Assembly: GCA_023336765.1 (NCBI GenBank) | Contig: JAMBLL010000248.1 | Span: 1-9,141, forward strand | DNA from: Actinomycetes bacterium | GTDB taxonomy: Bacteria; Actinomycetota; Acidimicrobiia; Spongiisociales; UBA5794 | DNA: 9,141 bases | Direction: 5' to 3' | In this document: in pieces, positions 1 through 7,895 of the stretch | Numbering within the stretch: the stretch's first letter is position 1 | Layout: the number at the start of each line of letters is the position of its first letter | Position numbers and translations under genes: made by a program | Notes under the pieces: model-generated | The model's input: the letters and a program-made list of their open reading frames with translations, nothing else | Told to the model about the DNA's origin: nothing | The model's database searches: none

Positions 1-25
1 CCCCCGGACCTTTCCACTGAAGAAC

Positions 26-1018
26 CTACGCCCTTGCCGATGTCACACGGTCGAGAAGGTACTGATCGAGGTTGTGGAGGATGTCTGTCAGAGGGTTGTT
101 GGGGATCGAGTGAGCAGCTTCCTCGGCGACTTCGATGCGTCTGACTGCTTCATCGAGGACAACGTCGATAAACCCTCCCTGGACGGTGAGATCTATGACC
201 TGGGCGATGTCATCGGGGGAGTAGGGCTGGCCGTTGGCGAGGAGTTTCTTGATCCTATCTCCGTCGGGGCCCTCCGATGCGAGAAGCACTGGCAGCGTGA
301 ATGTCCCCTCGCCGATGTCGCTTCCCGCTGGCTTGCCGAGGAACGCTTCGTCTGCGATGAGGTCGAGCACGTCGTCAGTTATCTGGAACACCATGCCCAT
401 TTCCCACGCCCACTCTGATATCGCGTCAACAGAGCCTCTGTCGGCACCACCGGTGATGGCACCAAGGCGTGCGGAAGTTCTGATCAGCGATGCGGTCTTC
501 CCTCCGATCACATCGTGGTATCCCGTTGTTCCGTGGGAGAACCCGTTGGCGTACACGAGTTCTGCTACTTGGCCTTCGCACAAGGTCGCGTACGTCTGGG
601 CGATGAGCGTCACCGCTTCGATGCCCAGAGGGGCAGCGACCTCTGAGGCCCGTGCCAGGAGGAAGTCTCCTGCAAGGATCGCCACCGTATTCGTCCAATT
701 CGTGTTGACGCTGGTCTGACCTCGGCGTGAGCTCGCCTCGTCGATCACATCATCGTGATACAGCGAGCCCAGATGCACGAGTTCGACGGAGACACCCGCG
801 TCAACGGGACCGTCTCCGTCGACCGAACCGAGTTCAGCTGCAACCTGGGCGAGGAGCGGCCGGTATCGTTTGCCGCCCGCCGACAGGAGGTGCTGTGCGA
901 TCTCTGTCAGAAACGGGGTGTTTGCCTCGGTGACGTCGAGGAGCCTCCTTTCGACCTTGTCCATGCGTTCCCACACGCGGGGAATCGGGACGAGTTCTTG
1001 GAAGATGGGGCGGTCCAC
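26..1018 (-). CDS. Polyprenyl diphosphate synthase (trans-isoprenyl, probably long-chain)
   Basis: Predicted to condense isopentenyl diphosphate units onto an allylic primer to make an all-trans polyprenyl diphosphate, most likely for the menaquinone side chain. With the GTG start at 1018 the protein has 330 residues, normal for the family. Visible motifs: GGKRYRP (48-54, IPP binding), first Asp-rich motif DDVID (89-93), GGKTASLIR (172-180), second Asp-rich motif DDVLD (215-219) followed by GKPAGSDIGEG (229-238). The residues four and five places before the first Asp motif are Ser and Gly, not bulky aromatics, which by the known chain-length rule favours a long product (C30 or more; inference). 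The frame is open upstream to an ATG at 1102, but that extension looks non-family. GTG 1018 is preceded by GGAG with a 5-base spacer, so I prefer it; ATG at 964 is a shorter alternative. It is transcribed divergently from clpC. Similar GrcC/HepT-type enzymes exist, but exact chain length cannot be read here. Confidence 0.92.
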   Translation of the reverse strand: MDRPIFQELVPIPRVWERMDKVERRLLDVTEANTPFLTEIAQHLLSAGGKRYRPLLAQVAAELGSVDGDGPVDAGVSVELVHLGSLYHDDVIDEASSRRGQTSVNTNWTNTVAILAGDFLLARASEVAAPLGIEAVTLIAQTYATLCEGQVAELVYANGFSHGTTGYHDVIGGKTASLIRTSARLGAITGGADRGSVDAISEWAWEMGMVFQITDDVLDLIADEAFLGKPAGSDIGEGTFTLPVLLASEGPDGDRIKKLLANGQPYSPDDIAQVIDLTVQGGFIDVVLDEAVRRIEVAEEAAHSIPNNPLTDILHNLDQYLLDRVTSARA

Positions 1019-1023
1019 TGGGA

Positions 1024-1027
1024 CTCC
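1024..1027 (-). promoter_or_regulatory. Ribosome binding site deciding the GTG start of the polyprenyl synthase
   Basis: On the minus strand GGAG lies five bases before GTG at 1018-1016. No comparably spaced Shine-Dalgarno was noted for the longer ATG start at 1102, whose extra 28 residues do not resemble the family N-terminus. Confidence 0.5.
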
Positions 1028-1145
1028 GTGTGCGGGGAATGTTGATGCTAGCTGCGGGGTTCCATGTACTGAACACGACGATGGTCGCAGTATCGAGGGC
1101 ATCAGGCACGTTCGGCGTATCTCCGCCGTATCGGGTTCGAGTATC

Positions 1146-1151
1146 TATACT
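1146..1151 (+). promoter_or_regulatory. Possible -10 box of the clpC promoter
   Basis: TATACT matches the sigma-70 type -10 consensus at five of six positions and would place the transcription start near 1158, giving a leader of roughly 47 bases. No good -35 hexamer sits 16-18 bases upstream (that stretch is GC-rich). The promoter would therefore be activator-dependent, use another sigma factor, or be a chance match. The box overlaps the AGTAT-CT-ATACT palindrome. Confidence 0.3.
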
Positions 1152-1191
1152 GCGCGGGCGCACCGGCTTTCGGAGCGCCATATGCATATAC

Positions 1192-1195
1192 GAGG
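1192..1195 (+). promoter_or_regulatory. Ribosome binding site for the TTG start of clpC
   Basis: GAGG lies nine bases before TTG at 1205. A TGA at 1199-1201, in the clpC frame and two codons upstream of the TTG, rules out any earlier start, and the TTG gives the canonical ClpC N-terminus MFERFTDRARR. Confidence 0.7.
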
Positions 1196-1204
1196 TGATG
1201 AAGG

Positions 1205-3709
<2,505 letters not shown>

Positions 3710-3711
3710 GA

Positions 3712-3857
3712 GCGTTCTCCGTTCTCCGTTTTCCGATTTCTAGAGAGCACGGACGCATGTTCTCGCGGTTGACCTCACATGGTCGACGCTCATTCTTAAG
3801 TCTGCATCGCATCGCCGATGGGTGTCTGCTGGACGGAAAACGGAAAACGGAGAACGC
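3712..3857. repeat. Inverted pair of heptamer arrays (24-bp arms, 98-bp interior)
   Basis: The left arm (3712-3735) is GC followed by GTTCTCC, GTTCTCC, GTTTTCC and G. The right arm (3834-3857) is its inverse: GGAAAAC, GGAAAAC and GGAGAAC with the same flanking bases. By hand the arms are complementary at 23 of 24 positions, and each is three tandem copies of GTTYTCC. The left arm starts two bases after the clpC stop. The pair could fold as a long-loop hairpin ending the clpC transcript, or be a dispersed intergenic repeat or MITE-like element. The flanks show no target-site duplication and the interior no transposase, so the mobile reading is unproven. Confidence 0.8.
3769..3797 (+). promoter_or_regulatory. 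Weak candidate promoter for the importer operon
   Basis: TTGACC (3769-3774) matches the -35 consensus at five of six positions. The sequence 16-17 bases downstream (CATTCT/ATTCTT, 3791-3797) is only a weak -10. If used, the leader would be about 175 bases and would contain the right heptamer arm and the later hairpin. No better pair was found nearer the gene. Confidence 0.22.
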
Positions 3858-3923
3858 CCATTTTGCAATACGAAGAACGCTCGCTTCGCGTGGTGTTCTC
3901 TCGCCACGACTACTACCATTGTG

Positions 3924-3952
3924 TTGTTCCCCCAAAACTGGGTGGGGAACGA
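3924..3952 (+). promoter_or_regulatory. Hairpin just upstream of the lipoprotein gene
   Basis: GTTCCCC (3926-3932) and GGGGAAC (3944-3950) form a perfect 7-bp stem around an 11-base loop, extendable by a T-G wobble and a T-A pair. It ends 26 bases before the ATG at 3979. No T-run follows, so it does not look like a standard terminator. A leader structure or a protein operator are both possible. It does not match a riboswitch class I can recognise. Confidence 0.45.
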
Positions 3953-3978
3953 AGTACACGACTATTGAAAGGGTGCAC

Positions 3979-5157
3979 ATGCGCTCAATAATGAAGCGAA
4001 GAGGTGCGTTCTTCGCACTGCTCCTCGTCCTGGCGCTTGTCGCGGCTGCGTGTAGCAGCAGCGACTCAGACAGCGACTCGACCGAAACGACCGTTGCGGC
4101 AGCAACTGAGACAACCGTTGCGGCAGCAACTGACACAACTGTTGCGGCAGCAACTGAGACAACTGTTGCGGCAGCGTCCACCACGGTTGCCGAATCGATG
4201 GCAGGCGAAGGCGTTACGGTCGGTATGGCCTATGACATCGGCGGACGTGGCGACAAGTCGTTCAACGACTCAGCCGCTGCGGGCCTCGACAAGGCCACGA
4301 CCGACTTTGGTATCGAATCCAATGAACTGGAGCCTTCAGGTGGAGGCGAGAACCGGGAAGAGAACCTCAGACTCCTTGCGGAGAGCGGTCTTAACCCCGT
4401 GTTCGCCATCGGTTTCGCATTCGCTGACGGTGTCGCTGCTACCGCAGCGGACTTCCCTGACACATCGTTCGCGATTGTCGACTCTGTTGTCGATTTGCCC
4501 AACGTTGCCTCCCTTGTGTTCGCTGAGCACGAAGGTTCCGCACTCGTTGGTGCCGCTGCTGCCCTCAAGACACAGACCGGCACGATCGGTTTCGTCGGTG
4601 GTGTTGCTGGGCTTGGACTCATCGAGAAGTTCCAGGCTGGCTACGAAGCAGGCGCTCTGGAAGCCAATCCTGACGTCACAGTCCTCGTTCAGTACCTGAC
4701 CGAGTTCCCTGACTTCGCCGGCTTCACCGATCCTGCCAAGGGTAAGGAAGCCGCACTCGCCATGTACGAAGAGGGCGCCGACGTGGTCTACCACGCAGCC
4801 GGCGGCTCTGGTGCAGGCGTGTTCGAGGCTGCCAAGGACACATCTGAGACCACAGGCACGAAGGTCTGGGCGATCGGTGTTGACTCCGACCAGTACCTGA
4901 CCGCAGGCGAGGATGTGCAGGAGTACATCCTGACCTCCATGCTCAAGCGCGTCGATGTTGCCGTGTATTCCACGATCAACAACTTCGTGACCGATAGCCA
5001 GCAGTCAGGCGTCGTGGTCTTCGACCTCGCCGCTGACGGTGTTGCCTACTCAACGTCCGGCGGATTCGTCGACGATATCGTTGACCAGCTTGATGCTCTC
5101 CGCGAGAGCATCATCAAGGGCGACTTCGTCGTACCTGACGCACCAGCAGAGGGCTGA
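3979..5157 (+). CDS. BMP-family nucleoside-binding lipoprotein (ABC importer)
   Basis: Substrate-binding lipoprotein of the BMP/PnrA/Med family, known to bind purine or pyrimidine nucleosides outside the membrane. The start is ATG 3979, with AAAGGG five bases before it; ATG 3991 is an alternative. The 392 residues are: a basic N-terminus and hydrophobic signal (about 9-24) ending in a lipobox AAAC with Cys25; an acidic/Ser stretch; a low-complexity tether of four T-[E/D]-T-T-V-A-A-A octapeptides (35-66); then the two-lobed BMP domain (about 79-385). Family motifs: GGRGDKSFND (88-97), GFVGG (204-208), HAAGGSGAG (272-280) and GVDSDQ (300-305). It is the first gene of the importer operon, but a strong hairpin separates it from the ATPase gene, suggesting it is made in excess. 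Nucleoside specificity is inferred from family and operon; the exact ligand cannot be read. Confidence 0.93.
   Translation: MRSIMKRRGAFFALLLVLALVAAACSSSDSDSDSTETTVAAATETTVAAATDTTVAAATETTVAAASTTVAESMAGEGVTVGMAYDIGGRGDKSFNDSAAAGLDKATTDFGIESNELEPSGGGENREENLRLLAESGLNPVFAIGFAFADGVAATAADFPDTSFAIVDSVVDLPNVASLVFAEHEGSALVGAAAALKTQTGTIGFVGGVAGLGLIEKFQAGYEAGALEANPDVTVLVQYLTEFPDFAGFTDPAKGKEAALAMYEEGADVVYHAAGGSGAGVFEAAKDTSETTGTKVWAIGVDSDQYLTAGEDVQEYILTSMLKRVDVAVYSTINNFVTDSQQSGVVVFDLAADGVAYSTSGGFVDDIVDQLDALRESIIKGDFVVPDAPAEG
4081..4176 (+). repeat. Four tandem 24-bp repeats encoding the lipoprotein tether
   Basis: Four in-frame 24-bp copies begin at 4081, 4105, 4129 and 4153 and encode T[E/D]TTVAAA. The half GTTGCGGCAGC is identical in all copies; the other half varies only at a few bases. 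A degenerate fifth copy (STTVA) follows. The repeat links the lipidated Cys25 to the binding domain, and its in-frame unit length allows copy-number change without frameshift. Confidence 0.92.
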
Positions 5158-5180
5158 CCTAGTAACCCTCCAGTCTGTAG

Positions 5181-5214
5181 AGTGGGGTCCGAGGCGCAAG
5201 CCTCGGACCCCACT
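5181..5214 (+). promoter_or_regulatory. Intercistronic 15-bp hairpin with GCAA tetraloop
   Basis: AGTGGGGTCCGAGGC (5181-5195) and its exact reverse complement (5200-5214) enclose the GNRA-type loop GCAA. It starts 23 bases after the lipoprotein stop and ends 39 bases before the ATPase start. No T-run follows, so it is more likely a partial terminator or an mRNA-stabilising structure than a full intrinsic terminator. Such hairpins after binding-protein genes are a known way to raise that protein above the rest of an ABC operon. Confidence 0.85.
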
Positions 5215-5242
5215 GCTATGTTGGCGTGGACACCGGAGCGAC

Positions 5243-5248
5243 GAGGAG
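5243..5248 (+). promoter_or_regulatory. Ribosome binding site deciding the GTG start of the ATPase
   Basis: GAGGAG lies five bases before GTG at 5254. This outweighs the longer in-frame start at 5182, which lies inside the hairpin stem and would add 24 non-family residues. Confidence 0.75.
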
Positions 5249-5253
5249 TTGTA

Positions 5254-6783
5254 GTGGCCGACAGTGACCGAGCTATCGAACTGATCGACATTACCAAAAC
5301 CTATCCCGGTGTCCTCGCGAACGACGGAGTGGATCTCTCCGTCGGCCTTGGCGATATCCATGCGATCGTTGGCGAGAACGGTGCAGGCAAGTCGACCCTG
5401 ATGAACATCCTCTACGGCATGCAGTCACCTGACAGCGGGATCATCAAGGTACGTGGGGATGAAGTTTCTTTCGGGTCGCCAAAGGATGCCATTGCTCTGG
5501 GAATCGGTATGGTCCACCAGCACTTCATGCTCGCAGACAACCTGACCGTCCTTGAAAACATCGTACTGGGCGACGAGCCGACAAAGGGCCTACAACTCGA
5601 TTTCTCCTTTGCCCGCGACAAGATCACGGAACTGTCTGAGCAGTACGGAATGCCTCTCGATCCTGATGCGATGGTCGAGTTCCTGACGATCGGCGAACGG
5701 CAGCGAGTGGAGATCATGAAGGTCCTCTACCGGGGCGCCACAATCCTCATCCTGGACGAACCCACGGCTGTGCTTGTGCCCCAGGAGGTTGATGATCTCT
5801 TCAACTCGCTCAAGGAGTTGCAGGCTGAGGGTGTGACCATCATCTTCATATCCCACAAACTCGACGAGGTTCTTTCTGTGTCGGATGCCATCACCGTCAT
5901 GAGGGCAGGCAAGACTGTTGCGACCGCCGTGCCGTCGGAGATCACATCCCACGAACTTGCCGAGTTGATGGTTGGTTCTGAACTACCGACGCCTGAGACC
6001 GGTGAATCCACCGTGACCGACATCGTCGAACTGGCTGTGTCCGGTCTGTCCAACTATCACTCTGACGGCCGAATCGCAGTTGACAACGTGTCCTTCGAGA
6101 TCCACCAGGGTGAGATCGTTGGTATTGCCGGTGTTGACGGCAACGGCCAGACAGAACTCGTCGACACGATCATGGGTGTACGCCACGCTGCCTCAGGGAA
6201 GGTCATGCTCAGCGGTGTCGATATCTCCGGCGATGACACCAAGGACCGCCGAACGGACGGAATAGGGATCATTCCCGGGGACCGCCATCGTCAGGGCCTC
6301 CTTCTCGACTCTTCCCTGTGGGAGAATGCCATGCTCGGGCATCAGACCACGGCGCCCTTCGAAAAGCACGGATTTGTTGACAAGAAGGGGGCCAAGAAGC
6401 GCACCGGTGAGATTGTTGAACGGTTCGATGTGAGGACGCCGAGCGTTGATGTCTCAGCAGCGGCCCTCTCTGGAGGGAATCAGCAGAAGCTGATCGTTGG
6501 CAAGGAGATGATGGCTGGCCCAAAGGTGTTGATCGCTTCGCATCCCACGAGAGGCATCGACGTGGGCGCCCAGGCCGCCATCTGGAAAGAATTGAGAGAT
6601 GCACGCGCGGAAGGACTTGCCGTACTCCTGATCTCTGCTGACCTGGAGGAACTCATCGGACTCTCGGACACGCTGCTCGTGATGTTCGATGGAGCCATAG
6701 CGGCCGAATTGGATCCTGCGAATGTCACACCCAAGACGCTCGGGTCGCACATGACAGGCGTCGAAGTCGAGGAGGCATCATGA
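5254..6783 (+). CDS. Nucleoside ABC importer ATPase with two fused nucleotide-binding domains
   Basis: Cytosolic ATPase of the RbsA/MglA/NupO type, 509 residues, two ABC domains in one chain. NBD1: Walker A GENGAGKST (40-48), Q-loop Gln89, signature LTIGERQ (144-150), Walker B ILILDEP (164-170), H-loop His201. NBD2: degenerate Walker A GVDGNGQTE (293-301) with Gln in place of the lysine, signature LSGGNQQ (405-411) and Walker B-like KVLIASHP (424-431), where the usual Asp-Glu pair is Ser-His; the H-switch position reads SADLEE with no histidine. Degenerate NBD2 sites are normal in this family, so one composite site is probably the main hydrolytic one (inference). The GTG start has GAGGAG upstream. 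The stop overlaps the next ATG as ATGA, implying translational coupling. Neighbouring BMP and permease genes point to nucleosides rather than ribose as substrate. Confidence 0.95.
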   Translation: MADSDRAIELIDITKTYPGVLANDGVDLSVGLGDIHAIVGENGAGKSTLMNILYGMQSPDSGIIKVRGDEVSFGSPKDAIALGIGMVHQHFMLADNLTVLENIVLGDEPTKGLQLDFSFARDKITELSEQYGMPLDPDAMVEFLTIGERQRVEIMKVLYRGATILILDEPTAVLVPQEVDDLFNSLKELQAEGVTIIFISHKLDEVLSVSDAITVMRAGKTVATAVPSEITSHELAELMVGSELPTPETGESTVTDIVELAVSGLSNYHSDGRIAVDNVSFEIHQGEIVGIAGVDGNGQTELVDTIMGVRHAASGKVMLSGVDISGDDTKDRRTDGIGIIPGDRHRQGLLLDSSLWENAMLGHQTTAPFEKHGFVDKKGAKKRTGEIVERFDVRTPSVDVSAAALSGGNQQKLIVGKEMMAGPKVLIASHPTRGIDVGAQAAIWKELRDARAEGLAVLLISADLEELIGLSDTLLVMFDGAIAAELDPANVTPKTLGSHMTGVEVEEAS

Positions 6784-7895
6784 AGAAGATCGGTCTTGCA
6801 CTTCTGGCACCAGTCGTTGCTCTGGTGTTCGCTATTGGTGTTGCTGCCCTCGCCCTTCTCGCTGTCGGGGTGAATCCCGGTGAGGCGTTCAAGCTCATGT
6901 GGGATTTTGGAACGACGACCACATCGATTGCATCGATCGTCAATAGGAGTATCCCGTTGTACATCTCGGCTGTTGCCGTGGCCATCGGTTTCCAGATGAA
7001 GATGTTCAATATCGGCGTCGAGGGGCAATACCTCGTCGCGGCGCTCTTTGCAGGATGGGTCGGTGGCAGTATCGCCGTGTGGGCTCCACTCCACATCCTT
7101 ATCGTCATCATTGTTGCGGTGTTGGTTGGCGCACTCTGGGCAGGCATCGCTGGCGTACTCAAGGTCACAAGAGGTGTCAACGAGGTCGTGGCGACCATCA
7201 TGTTGAACTTCATCGGCTTTTCCGTCGTTGGGTACTTCCTCGGGAACTTCTTCGCCGTGGACAGCGGTGCACTCAACCAGTCAACGCCTCTGCTGCCCGA
7301 GTCCGGGCAGATACCGGGGCTCAACTGGATCTTCACATCACTCGGCTTCACCGAGCCGAGAGGCACCGAACTTCAGGGCTTCCTGATCGTCGCGATCATC
7401 ATCGGCATCGCGTACTACGTGCTTGTGTGGAAGACCCGATTCGGGTTCGACCTTCGGGCGTCGGGAGCAAACCCCGGAGCCGCGAAGATGTCGGGCGTCA
7501 ACCCGAAGAAGATGATCCTGTACACGATGCTCCTATCCGGTGGCGTTGCAGGGATGGTTGGACTGTCGACCATGTTCGGCAAGCTCCATGCCTACACGCA
7601 GGACTTCCCCCGGGGCCTCGGTTTCGCCGGAATCGCGGTTGCGCTACTTGGACGAAACGGGGCCATTGGTATGGCACTCGGTGCCCTTCTGTTCGGCTTC
7701 ATGGAGCGCTCCGCGCTGATCCTTGATCTCAACAACATTCCCAAAGAGGTCGTCCAGATCATCCAGGGTGTCGTTGTACTAGCGGTTGTCATTGCCTACG
7801 AGGTGGTTGACCGGTGGATCAAGGCCCGCGAACTCAAGGCCGCAAACGCGGCAACTCAGGCTTTCCGTTCCGATGGAGAGGAGGTGGCGGCATGA
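6780..7895 (+). CDS. Nucleoside ABC importer permease 1 (BPD_transp_2 family, NupP-like)
   Basis: Inner-membrane channel subunit of 371 residues, a usual length for the family, with about nine or ten hydrophobic segments (approximately 4-30, 53-71, 84-102, 104-127, 136-159, 198-216, 245-265, 281-310, 323-341; the 281-310 block may be two). Family motifs: FNIGVEGQ (76-83), NEVVATIMLNFI (134-145), GFDLRASGANPGAAKMSGV (222-240, the likely cytoplasmic coupling loop), SGGVAGMVG (253-261) and GFAGIAVALLGRN (281-293). The ATG overlaps the ATPase stop by four bases, and GAGGAGG (6769-6775) lies at the very end of the ATPase gene. It probably pairs with the next gene product as a heterodimer, as in NupP/NupQ. 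The C-terminus is a charged cytoplasmic tail. Confidence 0.94.
   Translation: MKKIGLALLAPVVALVFAIGVAALALLAVGVNPGEAFKLMWDFGTTTTSIASIVNRSIPLYISAVAVAIGFQMKMFNIGVEGQYLVAALFAGWVGGSIAVWAPLHILIVIIVAVLVGALWAGIAGVLKVTRGVNEVVATIMLNFIGFSVVGYFLGNFFAVDSGALNQSTPLLPESGQIPGLNWIFTSLGFTEPRGTELQGFLIVAIIIGIAYYVLVWKTRFGFDLRASGANPGAAKMSGVNPKKMILYTMLLSGGVAGMVGLSTMFGKLHAYTQDFPRGLGFAGIAVALLGRNGAIGMALGALLFGFMERSALILDLNNIPKEVVQIIQGVVVLAVVIAYEVVDRWIKARELKAANAATQAFRSDGEEVAA

Larger units (their letters stand above)
1019..1204. promoter_or_regulatory. Divergent intergenic region between polyprenyl synthase and clpC
   Basis: This 186-bp spacer must carry the promoters of both divergent genes. Three short palindromes are visible on the clpC side: CGGCG-N6-CGCCG (1113-1128), AGTAT-CT-ATACT (1140-1151) and the perfect 10-mer ATATGCATAT (1180-1189). 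I found no match to the CtsR direct repeat, the HspR HAIR element (CTTGAG...CTCAAG) or the ClgR operator (CGC-N5-GCG), the known regulators of clpC in other Gram-positives. For the minus-strand gene a weak pair, TTCAGT and TAGCAT spaced 17 bases (plus positions 1068-1073 and 1045-1050), is the best promoter candidate and is poor. Confidence 0.5.
3710..3978. other. Gene-free spacer between clpC and the BMP lipoprotein gene
   Basis: This 269-bp stretch holds no gene I can support. One frame stays open from the clpC stop into the lipoprotein gene, but its conceptual product has no family-like sequence and would bury the signal peptide. From left to right it carries a three-copy heptamer repeat (3714-3734), a TTGACC hexamer (3769-3774), the same heptamers inverted (3835-3855), small inverted repeats such as CGTGG/CCACG (3889-3893 and 3904-3908), a hairpin (3924-3952) and the ribosome binding site AAAGGG (3968-3973). 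The end of the clpC transcript and the importer promoter should both lie here. Confidence 0.6.

Noticed and set aside
1..25. Possible terminator or next gene beyond the polyprenyl synthase stop
   Set aside because: Only 25 bases are available and no stem, T-run or reading frame can be supported.
1019..1102. Longer N-terminus of the polyprenyl synthase from ATG 1102
   Set aside because: The added residues are low in family similarity and no good ribosome binding site was noted. GTG 1018 has GGAG at 5 bases.
3712..3857. Complete transposable element (MITE) bounded by the heptamer arms
   Set aside because: The flanking bases show no target-site duplication and the interior has no recognisable element sequence, so it is listed as a repeat only.
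5181..5220. Classical rho-independent terminator after the lipoprotein gene
   Set aside because: The stem is strong but is followed by GCTATG rather than a T-run, and the downstream genes belong to the same transporter.
5182..5253. Longer start for the ATPase gene at GTG 5182
   Set aside because: The extra 24 codons run through the hairpin and do not resemble the family N-terminus. GTG 5254 has a strong Shine-Dalgarno.
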